Shown here: piece by piece, positions 1 to 11,800 of the stretch
How positions within the stretch are numbered: the stretch's first letter is position 1
How the letters are laid out: each line of letters starts with the position of its first letter
Source: Calendula officinalis
Taxonomy: Eukaryota; Streptophyta; Magnoliopsida; Asterales; Asteraceae
NCBI GenBank assembly: GCA_963853835.1
Contig: OY970825.1
Coordinates: 27,280,835-27,344,834 of the forward strand
Direction: 5' to 3'
DNA: 64,000 bases
Position numbers and translations under genes: made by a program
The notes under the pieces: generated by a model
What the model was told of the DNA's origin: nothing
What the model saw: only the letters and a program-made list of their open reading frames with translations
Databases searched by the model: none

Positions 1-1354
1 TATGTATTTTTCGAAAAACATATATGCCAAAAATAGTTGGTTTGGCAAATCTAGAAAATATTTGAAGGTGTTTCAGATTATGATAAAATTTGAAAGTTCA
101 AATTAGGCATATATTAGATATATCCGAAAATTTTAATAAGATTTAAAAGATATGATTTTAAAAATTAAAAGATATTTCAAATATGGATATAGATATATCC
201 GAAAATAATTTCGGTATATATTTATATATTTTTAGATATTTTTCGGAATTTTTAAATAAATAAAAGGGATTGGATTTTCGAATATTTAATTATCCTGTCT
301 TATTTACTTATAATAATTATGAATTAAATAATGGTACAAATAATTAAAAGTATTGTATATGTATATATATATATGAATTAATAGTTTAATTTAGAATATA
401 TATATGTATTTCGAAATTCCATTATATATCAAATGTGATTTGATATTCCTCCCTATATATATAATATTATGTAATAATAGTTTATTAAATATTATATAAG
501 ATATAGTTATAATAGAAATTAAAACATCGCGTCCTCGCGCGTTTATAAAATTAATTATACTATATAGAACTTTAGTAAATGTAATTAAAAGGTTTTAATT
601 AACATAGATATAATTATATAATAGTTTATATATATAATATAACTAAAGTTAAATACATCGTCGCTTATGTCATTAGTAGACTCACCCATAGTCTAAGGCA
701 TCTAAAGGATGAAAAGGAAGAGATATAGATCTCTAAACGGGGTTGCGTTTTTAACACGCCTTGCGCTGACCTGCCTCGCCGGTTCCCTTGTCTTAGAATG
801 GAGCTACCGAACGGGCATAATAGGATGATGTCAATATTAAAAGTATAATCATAAAATTAAACAAATCTTTCCCGTTTAATATAAATGTGAACATTGTGTG
901 CTCTCCATAGAATGACACGCGCTCGTATCATAGTCTGATTAACGGAACTCGTGTGGATAACCGGTACGTTAATTGTGAGATTATTTTATGAGTGAAACGA
1001 TTCTCGCGATACTCAAGCGAACTTGAGCCGAGAAGTCCACGTGGGTGTTCCATGGTTGTTTCACCTTCTAATATATGATCCACAGTATCCCTGTCATATA
1101 GATTAGAATGAGCATTGATTCGAGATTAACATGCCATTCTCCTCGAGAATGAATCTCAAAGAACTAGGGATTTCATAAGAATGAAATTGACAATAGTTTG
1201 CCTACGACACGAAATTATTCGGTGTGAAATACGGCATCCCTCTTCACATCGTGTAACTAGTGGTCGTATCCTAGCCTTATAAATAAAGATTGGGAAAATT
1301 ATTATAAGGATAACTAATGAATACACTAACAAAGAAATTGTTTTCTTTTGTAAA
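1..1354. other. AT-rich non-coding DNA, probably old retroelement debris
   Basis: No open reading frame or recognisable domain is visible. The first 660 bases are very AT-rich with many TATATA runs. Bases 660-1350 are more balanced and lead directly into a decayed copia gag, so they may be leader or LTR sequence of that element. I see no copy there of the 3' LTR that starts at 8724, so the 5' LTR appears lost or replaced. Confidence 0.4.
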
Positions 1355-1915
1355 TGTCTTCCATCAACAATAACATGAACAATGTCCCACTTCCTCCACC
1401 ACCACTTCCACTCCCATTTTCACCATAAAATCATCCTCGATTTTATATCTCAAAAGTTTCATCTCGTAACTATGTGGATTATATGATTAATTCACGAGCT
1501 CCTGTTGAAAATCTAAGACTCATCCCGAATTTCAAAGTGAGAAAATGAGAGTTTGTATGTAGCTTCATCAAAATGATGAGAGGCTACATATCAGAAAGAT
1601 AAAGGTGTAAATGTGTCTAAGGAATTAGCAGTTGACATAGTGTTAAACTCGCTTACTCCGGTATATTCTTCGTTCGTATCAGACTACGATAAGAATAATA
1701 AAGACATTACACTCATAGAGTTATGAAAGGAACTAATAATTACTGAAGCAAAGATGTTAGACATTCATAACTTTATTTCTGATACTCATATCTTAAATAT
1801 TGAATCAAATGGTGTTACGACAAGTGAACCTTCTCACCCCCGTGGAAAAGGGGAAGCTAAGGTGGGACATACCCAACGAAAGATTAAGAGAAAGAGAAGT
1901 TCACTAATAACACAA
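1355..1915 (+). pseudogene. Copia gag remnant, 5' part
   Basis: Gag forms the particle that packages the element RNA. Around 1620-1725 the translation contains KELAVDIVLNSL and DYDKNNKDITLIEL, the conserved part of plant copia Gag (retrotran_gag/UBN2 type). It continues after a stop through the basic stretch KGEAKVGHTQRKIKRKR up to 1915. The possible ATG at 1355 is followed by a proline-rich stretch and then stops, and frame changes occur near 1550-1615. The frame then stops being copia at 1915 because a solo LTR was inserted, and it resumes at 4705 without loss of frame. It is not functional. Confidence 0.75.
1911..1915. repeat. Target-site duplication CACAA, left copy
   Basis: This five-base sequence lies immediately left of the solo LTR and is matched exactly at 4700-4704 on its right. 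Confidence 0.85.
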
Positions 1916-4699
1916 TGTCACACCCCGCCAAAAATGATTTTTATAATAATAAATGATTTGCGGAAGAACGGGATGTAACATTAATGAGTAACACAGCTAT
2001 GATTACTGCAAACATTTAATAGTTTTAAAATGTATTTAATACTTGAAACAAGTACTATCCAAAATTTATATGTAACTGAAATAGATTAAAATAAAAATTT
2101 ATGTTTAGAAATGAAAAGACGTTCGTGACATCTCGACAATATGCATGCTCGTGATCCAAAGTCTAACGACTCAATGCTTCTTCCTAATTACCTGAAAAAC
2201 ATATATAAAACGATCAACAAAATTGTTGAATGAATCCACAGGTTTAATATTGGTTTTGAAACACAAGGTTCTGTAAACCAAATATGGCAAAATTGAATAG
2301 TAAAATGTTATTGAAAAATAATTTGAAATACAAAGTTTTTGTGTGCCAACCGGCATAAATTGTATTGTATAATAAAATATAAATTTGAGTTACCCAAAAT
2401 GTATATGTGCCAACAAGGCAAAAATATGTGTGATGATAAGATGTTCGAAAATGATTTGATAAAAAAATGTTGTAACAAAATTTGATATGTAAAGATATGT
2501 AAGAAAACAAAATAATAAGATGTTAAAGAGTAATAAATATTGAAAATTCATGACTGGTGTCCCCAACAGTTAGCTACGCCATTGATTTAATATGCCGACC
2601 CTAAGCCCATAATCAAACTGCAACTCTAAGTGTGATGTTTCTGTTCTCTAAGATATGCACTCCCCTGACGGTTGGGTAGAACCGTTAAGTAACAACATAA
2701 ATGTGGGAGGAAGAGTGTCAGCCAATGGTACCATCTGCATATCCAGGGCCTAGTCGCAACTAGCTAAGATTATGGCATGTAAGCATCTACCTATGCACTA
2801 CACCTACTTAGTCCGAGCATAAAGACTGTTTGTCATGGTTTGAATAATGTATCATCACAATAAGAATAATGTAAGCATTTAATAAAACAGTTGATATGTT
2901 TTTCACCCCAAATATTTGTAAAAGTGGTAAATAAAACACAGTAAAAAGTGGGGCTGTGGACTCACCTGATGCAAAGCTTCCAGAATGCACATATCAAGAT
3001 GCAAGATCCAACGAAACGACTTTTAGTGACCTAAATGCGTAGATGTAAACTGATGAGCGATATGTTGGTGACTCTGTTAAATTAATTTTGTATCTTAAAT
3101 ACGGCAAATTGAATTTTGTAAGTTTTTGTAAACTGGTTAGATTTATCGAGAACAGTGGGTAGTTGTGCATTAGGTAATTGTTTAAACAAAACTTAAATAA
3201 TTATGGTTAATCAATAATTTATTATGTAAATAAATAAGTAATTAAATATATAAAGATTTTACTATATAACTGAATACTAAATATAACATTATTTCAACAA
3301 AATTAATATACATATTAAAAAAAAAGGGATTACTTCTTGCTGGGTTTTAGTTTGTAGCGTCGGAAAGGAAATCCGGCAGCTACTCGGCTGCCGGCAACTA
3401 GAAACTTGCCGGAATCGAACATAAAATCACACACACATGCACATACATAAACGATCACAGCCACACACACACACATCGCGTATGTGTGTTCTGTTGAAGA
3501 GCCAAACGATCGAGAAAGATGTTCGCGTTTACACATGCAGGTGACAAACGAACACATATAAGGGATCAAAATAGCATGAGAAGATATGTATACCTTCACA
3601 ATTTAGAGAGACAGGCGCCGGAACCACGCCGTTGCCGACGAGAGTGAGGATCGAGAGAGGCAGCGAGAGAGATGGAGATCAACTGGAAATCTCTGCTCGT
3701 TGGAGAAGAACCGAAACACGTACTGCTGCGTCGAAGTTTCTTGGTTACCGGAAAGTTGTACTTGATCGCCGGAGTTGGTCCTGGGTTTCCTTCTTGCTTC
3801 GCCGTCCGTGGTGCCGGAAGGTTGTGTTTCTTTCCAGAAAAACGTTGTTGGTCGCCGGATGTTCTCTATTTCGTCTGAGTTGTTTTTGCTTGCCGAACAT
3901 GAAGATGCCGGAAAAGTTAGGGAGAGTAGGGTCGAGGAGAGGCGGCTAGCATAGGGTTTCGAAGGTGTAGGGTTGTAGGGTTTTGTATTGTCTTAACATA
4001 AATATGGTTGGTGAATTGATATAAGGAAAAGGTTATATTGTTTAAAACTAGTATCATATTCAAATTTGAAAGATTTGATAGTGTACGTATCCAATCGGGT
4101 AAGGAAGTAATAGGTTTAATTTAGATTTTTAAATGGTGTATATTGTGTACGTGTATCTTGTATATGCAAATACTGATATGTTTGTCTGATAAAATAATTT
4201 TATCTACTCATTTTTCGGTTATGATTACTTCATGGTTGAGGTTTATAAGTTCAAATATGTATTTAGTCACTTTTAGCATTCTCGTATCACATTGAGTATT
4301 AAATGTTGTTACTTGTTTAAATTAATCGAGTAAAATGTTTCGAGCTTTGTTTTTCGTACATATTTATTTGGTTGAGCTATTATATCATTATAAATTATAA
4401 AATTTATGTTTTTGATTTGTTCCATAATTATGTTGATCGAGTCACCAACTCACTAACTAACTGATCTAACGGTATAGTGTAACGAAAATGAAAATGCACA
4501 AATGATGACGTGTACTAACTTGACATGATTTCCAGGGTTTCCCTAAACTTAAATGCGGGCGGTGTAATTAATATCATTAATAATATTAGGGTTTTATGCT
4601 AGACTTAAATGCAAATAAATGTTCTCACAAAATAAATTAGGACATTATTAGGGTTACAATAAATGTCAAATTAAATGTCTAAATTTTTGGGTTGTCACA
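1916..4699 (+). mobile_element. Solo LTR (2.78 kb) inserted in copia gag
   Basis: The segment begins TGTCACACCCCGCC and ends GGGTTGTCACA, giving the TG...CA ends of an LTR with imperfect inverted termini. It is flanked by the same five bases, CACAA, at 1911-1915 and 4700-4704, the target-duplication size of LTR retrotransposons. Removing the segment and one CACAA restores the gag frame directly into its zinc knuckle. No gag or pol domains and no second LTR copy are visible inside, so this is a solo LTR rather than a full element. It contains a CA/TG-rich stretch near 3425-3490 and a GC-rich patch (3600-3950) with short spurious ORFs. TGTNACACC-type ends occur in some gypsy LTRs, perhaps Tekay-like, but the family assignment is inference. 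Confidence 0.8.
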
Positions 4700-4704
4700 C
4701 ACAA
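4700..4704. repeat. Target-site duplication CACAA, right copy
   Basis: This exact duplicate of 1911-1915 lies immediately after the solo LTR. The gag frame continues at 4705. Confidence 0.85.
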
Positions 4705-7700
4705 AAGGATTCAATATGTTCTCATTGCAATGAAATGGTTCACTGGAAAAGGAAGTGCCCAAAGTACCTAAATGATGTGAAGAAACACATGGTCCAAAAG
4801 TATGGCATCTCAAGTACATTTATGATTGAACTTCACAGTGCTTCTATGTCTAAGTTCTTGGGTCCTTGATACAGGGTGTGGTATTCACATTTGCACTGAT
4901 ATGAAAAAACTAAAGAATAGTAAGAAGCTGAAGCATGGTGAGCTGAATCTAATCATAGGAAACAGAGTCTCGACTGCTGTCACCAAGATTGGAGATTATA
5001 AGCTCATGCTTAGTACTGGTCATTCAATTATTCTATTAGATGTTTGTTTTTAACCATCTATGGCACGCAACATTATTGAAAATGTAATTTGCGTAAACAA
5101 TAGAAATCTAATATTGAATGTTGATTCATCCAAAGGTGTATTGGATAAGTCATGTCTATGGCATTGTCGCTTAGGACATATAAACAAGAAACGCATAGCT
5201 AAACTCCAAAAGGATGGAGTGTTTGAATCATTTGACCTCAAATCGAATGATGTTTGTGAGTCTTGTTTACTTGGCAAGATGACAAAGGCGCCATTCACAT
5301 GGTCATGTGAAAGAGTCAAAGACTTGTTGGACCTCTTACATACTGATGTGTGTGGACCATTCACGTCTAACACTAGACATGGTGAACGATACTTCGTCAC
5401 GTTTACTGATGATTTCAGTAGATATGGCTATGTTTATTTGATTAAACATAAGTCTGATACTTTTGAAACGTTCAAAGAATATCAGAAAGAGGTAGAGAAT
5501 AAACTGGCAAGAAGATTAAGATGCTCCATTCTGACAGGGGCGGAGAGTATCTTAGTCAAGAGTTCATCGACTATCTAAAGAGTTGTGGAATAGTATCTCA
5601 ACTCTCTCCTCCTCGAACTCCACAACTTAATGGAGTGTCGGAAAGGAGAAATCGAACCTTGCTTGACATGGTACGATCAATGATGAGTCGATCGACACTT
5701 CCAGTGAGTTTCTAGGGATATGCCTTAGAAACTGCAGCACATATCGTAAACCTTATACCAACTAAGAAGGTTGCCAAAACTCCCTCTGAAATGTGGACAA
5801 GGAATCCTCCCTCCCTCAAACATTTGAAAATCTGGGGTTGTGAAGTTTATGTAAGACATGAATCTCACGAAAAGCTAGATAACAAATCAGAGAAGTGCTA
5901 CTTCATTGGCTACCCACGACAGTCTTTTGGATATCGGTTTTATAATCCGAAAGAGAACAAACTGTTCGTATCTCGAAGAGGATTCTTCCTCGAGAGAGAG
6001 CTATTGTCCAAAGAAGACAGTGGGAGCAAAATTGATCTTGAAGAGTGTCAAGAGTCAACCAATGAAGATGTAGTGGAACCTATAGTTGACGCTAGCACTC
6101 AACCAGAGGATGAGACTCCTGTTGAGGAAAATGATGTAACTCCTACCGTTCCACGTAGATCCTCTAGAACTATTCGCCCTCCTGAGCATTATGGTGATTA
6201 TTATGATTTCCATATTGTTGAAGGTGATGCATCAACTAGTAATAATTTACCAGTTGATGACGATGACGATGAGCCATCGAGTTATAAGGAAGCTATGGAA
6301 GGCCCTGAGGCCGAAAAGTGGAAAAGGGCTATGGAGAGTGAGATTCAGTCCATGTACGATAATCAAGTATGAAACTTGATTGAGACTTCTCCCGGTATTA
6401 AAACCGTTGGATGCAAGTGGATCTTCAAGAAGAAGATCAACATGGATGGGAATGTGCACACCTATAAGGCTATGTTGGTTGCAAAAGGTTATACTCAAAC
6501 TCATGGGATTGATTATGATGAAACTTTTTCACCAGTAGCCAAGATAAAGTCTATCAGAATATTACTTGCCATAGCTGCATTTCATGACTATGAAATTTGG
6601 CAGATGGATGTTAAAACCGCCGTCCTTAACGGAAGACTTACTGAGGATGTCTATATGGCACAGCCAGAAGGTTTTATCAATAAGAAACATCCCGATAGAG
6701 TGTGCAAGCTTGAGAAATCCATCTATGGATTGAAACAAGCCTCTCGAAGTTGGAATCTTTGCTTCCATGAGAAAGTCTAGGAGTTTGGTTTCTCTAGGAG
6801 TGAAGATGAGTCCTGCGTTTACATCAAAGCTAGTGGGAGCGTTGTAGTTTTTCCTAGTACTGTATGTGGATGACATACTCCTTATTGGAAACCATATTCC
6901 TACATTGCAAGATGTGAAGTCTTGGTTGGGAAAATGTTTCGCAATGAAGGATCTAGGAGATGCAGCGTACATACTCGGTATAAAGATATACAGAGATAGA
7001 GAAAGACGTCTAATTGGATTGAGCCAGAGTACATACTTGGATAAAATACTAAAACGTTTTAGTATGGTTGATTCCAAGAAAGGGTATCTACCCATGAATC
7101 ATGGCATAACATTGTCTAAGAGTCAATGTCCCAGTACTGAGCAAGAACTGGAGAAAATGAGTCGAGCCCCTTACGCCTCGGCGATTGGATCGATCATGTA
7201 TGCCATGGTATGTACTCGCCCGGATGTCTCATATGCTTTAAGCATGGTGAGTCGGTTCCAGGGCAATCCTGGCAATGATCATTGGACTGCGGTGAAAACG
7301 ATTCTCAAGTACCTAAGGAGAACAAATGATATGTTCTTAGTGTATGGTGGGAAAGACGAACTTATTGTGGAAGGTTATTGTGACGCGAGTTTCCAAACGG
7401 ATAGAGATGACTCGTGTTCACAATCTGGGTGGGTGTTCTTGTTAAATGGAGGAGCTGTCACTTGGAAGAGTTCCAAGCAGAAGACAACCGCTGACTCGAC
7501 TTGTGAATCTGAGTATATTGCTGCTAGTGAGGCAGCAAAAGAAGCTACTTGGTTGAAGAACTTCATTGGTGATCTTGGTGTCGTAACAAGCATCAAGGAA
7601 CCATTGAAGATCTTCTGCGACAATGAAGGTGCAGTCGCCTTGACTAAAGAATCCAAAGATCATAGTCGCACCAAGCATATACTCAGAAAGTATCACTATG

Positions 7701-7852
7701 TGAGAAAGCGTGTTGAGGAAGGAGACATCATAGTTACTAGAGTATCGTCGGAAGAAAACCCGGCTGATCCTTTCACGAAAGCACTAAGTCGTGCCAAGCA
7801 TGATGCTCATGCGAGGACGATAGGAATTAGATTTCATAGTGACTTGTCATAA
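4705..7852 (+). pseudogene. Copia gag 3' end and pol polyprotein, disabled
   Basis: In order: the Gag zinc knuckle (CSHCNEMVHWKRKC, C-x2-C-x4-H-x4-C) at about 4711-4755; aspartic protease around VLDTGCG near 4865; the integrase zinc-binding region (HCRLGH, CESC) at 5160-5270; the integrase core with HTDVCGPF, DDFSRYGY and the DRGGEY block at 5335-5560; reverse transcriptase from VGCKWIFKKK (6408) to YVDD at about 6866; and RNase H with YCDASFQTD and a later SEYIA motif at 7375-7530. Breaks seen: frameshifts near 4865, 5520 and 6850, and in-frame stops near 5051, 5713, 6370 and 6778. The last 328 codons (6866-7852) are open. The enzymes would copy the RNA and insert the DNA, but this copy cannot make a full polyprotein. 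Confidence 0.9.
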
Positions 7853-8712
7853 AGTGTTATTCATTTGAAATTGGCAGCGAATATTAAATTGTATGAATTG
7901 ATGATTTATTTATGGAGATTAAATAATTTGCAAGTGTTCTATCATTCATATAGTATTTAATTATTCCATTTCAACCTTTTGCATGTTTAGAATCTATTCC
8001 AAAGTAAACTAAGAATTTACTTGAACGTCCACAGTCAATCGTTCTTATGGGAATAAGAACTGAATTAAGATGTCATGGGTGAGTTAGTAGATTGTTCAAA
8101 AGTATGAACATTGCATGGAGATTGCTGCTACTCTCATGAGCATTTAAAGGGTGTATTTAAATGTTGGACTAACCCACGCTCAGAGTATTACCCCATGGAC
8201 TTCATCATGGGTGATAGTGAGGCGATAATATCGTATGAGTCTTCAAACCAAGATGCATCATTCCCTAAATACGATTTCGTGATGCATTGGTCTAACTCCA
8301 ACGCTATTCGTAACTGGTAGCTATACAGATTAGTTCCATGTATCATGTGATGACTATACAGGAGATGGTGTAGTTAAGGTTTATTCGTTCCATCTGATCA
8401 AAGTGATAGGGGAGATATCCATGGGCCCCATGTTGATTTGATGTGACACCAAAGTACCTGCGCAAGTCATGACTAAATTGAAAGTTCAATTATGTAGTCA
8501 AATTGTCATCATAAATCTCGATTCAGGAAACATAATCGTAACTAGAGTGATTGACATGTTCATGTCACTAGTTACATGATATCGCGCAACGAAGGACATA
8601 TGATCTCTTATCATAGGACTATTTCTGATAGTTCAGAGTTCAGCAGCTGCACATGATATGCACACTCTAAAGGATACACGAATGCGTACCGTTTATAGTT
8701 GATGATATGTCC
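7853..8712 (+). other. Copia 3' untranslated region
   Basis: About 860 bases lie between the RNase H stop and the polypurine tract. I see no domain in them. A 69-codon ORF at 8111-8320 has no family resemblance and is probably chance. Confidence 0.5.
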
Positions 8713-8723
8713 AAGTGGGAGAC
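8713..8723 (+). other. Copia polypurine tract
   Basis: AAGTGGGAGAC lies immediately before the TGTTGG that opens the 3' LTR. This is the usual place and form of the plus-strand primer of plant copia elements. Confidence 0.7.
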
Positions 8724-9814
8724 TGTTGGAAATAGTGTCCAACACATTAAATAAACCGGTATTCCGGTTCGGGTATTTTAGAGTCCTATTCGGGTTGCCC
8801 TCGAGGAGTCAACGAACACGAGAAATAACGTAGTGTTTAATTAATAGTTTAATTAAATAGACTATCGGGCTAGATGGGCTAAACTAGTTAATGGGTAATT
8901 AACTAGTTAATGGTATTGGGCTACAAGTATTGGATTAATACTTTAATGATACTTGTGGGCTTAATAGAAGGTGGGCTTGGACTAATTAGAGTTTGAGTCT
9001 AATTAGGTTTGGTCAAGTATAAATAAAGGTTAAGGGTATTAACCTAAACACTCAATCACTTGTTCCTCTTTGTGTTGCTCCCTATTCGGCCGAACACACA
9101 CCACCACCATTCGACCGCCGTCGTCGAACCACCGTCTGCCGCCGCTGCCTCCGCCGCAGTGCCGCCGCCCGCCGGAATCGAAAGGTGTTTTCGATTTGCT
9201 TTCGGTGCAAGTTTCTCAAGGGTGCTTTGTACTACATCGTGGTACATCGTCTCGTTCGTGACCAAACTTGGGTGTGATACGATAGAGGGATTCTTCCTTG
9301 AATCCTAGTGCATTGTTTTGATCTGGCTCGTACTAGATCACAGGGTTTACATAGTTCACCGAATCGCGAAGAACAAGTAAGTGTTTCGAGTTCATCTATT
9401 TAATTACATTAAATAGTTCTAGTTGCATTGGAATTGTAAACCTAACGGTCCAAAAGTTTTATCGGATCGATGTTCTAACCAAGTTACTTTTGATTTCCGT
9501 CTTAAGTAAATTGTGGCTAGATGCATAGAAAAACCAAGGTTAATACTCTAGTCTTTTGTTCTTCTTCGCATCTTTCGCATATGTTATTTTGACATAAATA
9601 TATTTAGTTCTTACTTATACATGAGAGTGGCAATTTGTGTTAGGTTGCCACATTTACAACCTGAAAATATTTAGATTCAACTCTAACCGGTTTATCTTCA
9701 TGTTTAGTTGGTATCGTGTTTCATGCTAAGCCGAGAATTTCCATCTCTATTCATATACCGCTAATTCTAACCCAACTTGAAATTTTATGCTCACTATTTT
9801 TTTTTAATTCAACA
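8724..9814 (+). repeat. Copia 3' LTR
   Basis: The LTR starts TGTTGGAAATAG directly after the polypurine tract. It has a TATA box (TATAAATA, 9019-9026) and a likely transcript start about 30 bases later, followed by a GC-rich CCGCCG patch (9090-9180) as in the R/U5 of many plant LTRs. The proposed end, TTCAACA at 9814, mirrors the TGTTG start, but without a 5' LTR to compare, the true end could lie anywhere after about 9530. Confidence 0.6.
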
Positions 9815-10135
9815 GATATCATAGGGCTCGCTGAATAATATTGGCCCAGTGGGCTTATTCTTGTACACCACGCGCCATTGCTGGAGCCTGGAAGTTGTGG
9901 CTTCAGCCATTTGTAACTTGTTTTTTTCAACTTAAACTTTGTGTGAATGATTCTGCCATAATCAAGTCGTCAGATCACTTCATTCGTAAACAGATCCGGC
10001 CATCGTGTTCTCCGTCCAAAATTCCGGTGAGTCTTCTCATTCAGCTCAATTACATTTGTGATAGATACAAGCATAAGCTAATCAATTTAGGATTTCGAAC
10101 GCAAGTTTTGATTAAAATTCGTAATCGTATCAGTT
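9815..10135. other. Unassigned flank, possible first exon and intron of a broken gene
   Basis: No protein family is recognised. A CCG|GTGAGT splice-donor-like site lies near 10026, after a balanced-composition stretch that resembles a 5' untranslated exon. The assembly gap that follows prevents any conclusion. Confidence 0.25.
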
Positions 10136-10335
10136 NNNNNNNNNNNNNNNNNNNNNNNNNNNNNNNNNNNNNNNNNNNNNNNNNNNNNNNNNNNNNNNNN
10201 NNNNNNNNNNNNNNNNNNNNNNNNNNNNNNNNNNNNNNNNNNNNNNNNNNNNNNNNNNNNNNNNNNNNNNNNNNNNNNNNNNNNNNNNNNNNNNNNNNNN
10301 NNNNNNNNNNNNNNNNNNNNNNNNNNNNNNNNNNN
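10136..10335. other. Assembly gap (200 N)
   Basis: Exactly 200 undetermined bases. The round number suggests a placeholder rather than a measured gap. Reading frames that cross it are artefacts. Confidence 0.99.
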
Positions 10336-11590
10336 CTGCTGAAACTTCTTCCTAATTCGCCAAATCAAAAACCTATAATCCATCTCATCAATTTGTCTGT
10401 TTTTTGGGGCTTGTGTGTCAGAATATGATAGTAAAAAAAGTCTTTCAGTTGTAAAGTTATGTAACATTTGGAATTGCTGGTAAAGGATGTTTTTTCTTTT
10501 TTTTTTTCTGTTTTTGTTATGGATTGAAAAGCAAATAAACATTGTAAGTTTTTAGTGTTGGCAACTTAAAAGCTATTTTTTTCAATCCAAATACTATTTT
10601 TTAAGGAACGCCGGAGTAGTTTTTATACAGCAGATTGTAAATTCGTGATGGATGGCTATGAAAACGGTCAAATACAACTATGAACTACTATTAGCGAATC
10701 TATTGGTTTTGTATACTAGAATTCAATATTTGAATATATTATCAAGGACAAAACTAGGCATTTGTACAAGTATAATAATCAGACTAAAGTATAAAAAGGT
10801 ACAATAATGCATATGAAAATAAATTGAATAACTAGACCTCTATATAAAGTAACCAAAGGTCTTTTGCCATGGACCAATTCCAGCTTTCTAGGCTAGAGAG
10901 CAAATTTGTCGGTATTTTATTAATATTATTAGTATTTATCAACTGTTTATATATAAAAATAATTATATATTTTTATATATATAATGCAATGCTATGAAGA
11001 TGTTCGTTTACAATATGATGTGTATTATTGCAAAATCGTCATGAAATGTAGACACGTACTTCTATTGTTATAACATTTAAGAGGAAATGATGGATGCATC
11101 GTTTAAAAACCGAAAATTAACCCATCAATAACTTTCCAGAAAAGCCGATTCCAAACTACAAATATGTGTTTGTTCTCAATCCAAATTATGAAAAATAATG
11201 GATCGAAGTAGACAAACTGAACCGAATATTACGAAAAATCTAAAAAAAAAAAACCAATAAAACCGCACAAATTTCATTCACAAGTTGAGAAAATGTAATC
11301 AACTAAATGAGGAAAAGGACATATTCTACTATCTTTTTAGGTTAATCACTTGCTAAAATTGTCAAGACAAGAATCTATCATAGATTATGTAGAGACACAT
11401 TAGAAATATAAAAAACTTGAAATATAAATATTAATGGATTCGCAAATCTTGAAGCATTATCATTGATTGGTTGCTTAATTCTTACTAATCTTGTTTTTCT
11501 AAATATAATATGACAATTTAGATAACTTTAGCATCTTTCTTTAATTTATTTCGTAGTACTGTTATACTGTATAATCACATGCTTGACTTA
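10336..11590. other. Non-coding, no gene seen
   Basis: AT-rich DNA with no domain-bearing frame. Bases 10336-10430 could be the far side of whatever the gap interrupts. The part next to 11600 is presumably the promoter region of the microRNA hairpin. Confidence 0.4.
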
Positions 11591-11606
11591 AACCTATGAT
11601 CTTGCC

Positions 11607-11614
11607 TATAAAAA
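11607..11614 (+). promoter_or_regulatory. TATA box of the MIR479/171-like transcript
   Basis: TATAAAAA lies within CTTGCCTATAAAAAGGAG, about 80 bases before the hairpin. Spacing predicts a pol II start near 11640, which agrees with a short microRNA primary transcript. Confidence 0.6.
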
Positions 11615-11677
11615 GGAGTAAAGACCACATCTCTAAAATCATCAAAAACAGCTTCTTGTCAACCATTAAGTCCGTGA

Positions 11678-11800
11678 CAAAGAACTAGACATGGCGTGAT
11701 ATTGGTCCGGCTCATCATCGATCTTTTAACGTCCATACATATGATGGAGAATCGATTAGATATATATGAGCCGAACCAATATCACTCTTGTATGTTTCTT
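11678..11800 (+). ncRNA. MIR479: MIR171-superfamily (miR479-like) microRNA precursor
   Basis: Two complementary arms form a plant-type hairpin. The 5' arm (11695-11716) contains GTGATATTGGTCCGGCTCAT. The 3' arm (11767-11787) contains GAGCCGAACCAATATCACT. They pair along their whole length with one or two mismatches or wobbles. Pairing continues below (AAAGAACTAGACATG against CTTGTATGTTTCTTT) and above (ATCGAT against ATCGAT), with a loop of about 50 bases. The 3' arm differs from classic miR171 in reading GAGCCGAACCAAT and matches the miR479 form as I remember it from grape and poplar. miR171-family products normally cut GRAS-domain (HAM/SCL6) transcripts. Which arm is the guide cannot be told from sequence. 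Confidence 0.82.

Larger units (their letters stand above)
1355..9814 (+). mobile_element. Decayed Ty1/copia LTR retrotransposon, interrupted by a solo LTR
   Basis: A copia element is shown by the domain order gag, protease, integrase, reverse transcriptase, RNase H, followed by a long 3' untranslated stretch, a purine tract and a 3' LTR. Integrase lies before reverse transcriptase, which separates copia from gypsy. The 5' LTR is not recognisable, and gag is degenerate before about 1620. The pol region carries several stops and frameshifts, so the copy is dead. A 2784-base solo LTR (1916-4699) sits inside gag. The left limit is uncertain. The right limit is placed at the CAACA that mirrors the TGTTG at the start of the 3' LTR, but the LTR could end earlier. 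Confidence 0.85.

Noticed and set aside
3330..3949. Overlapping ORFs on both strands with Arg/Gly-rich translations
   Set aside because: They lie inside the solo LTR, have no family resemblance, and come from a GC-rich LTR patch.
9056..9308. Three overlapping ORFs with Pro/Ala runs
   Set aside because: They are frames through the CCGCCG-rich R/U5 part of the copia 3' LTR.
9841..10542. ORFs of 195 and 151 codons crossing the gap
   Set aside because: Much of their length is undetermined bases, so the open frames are artefacts.
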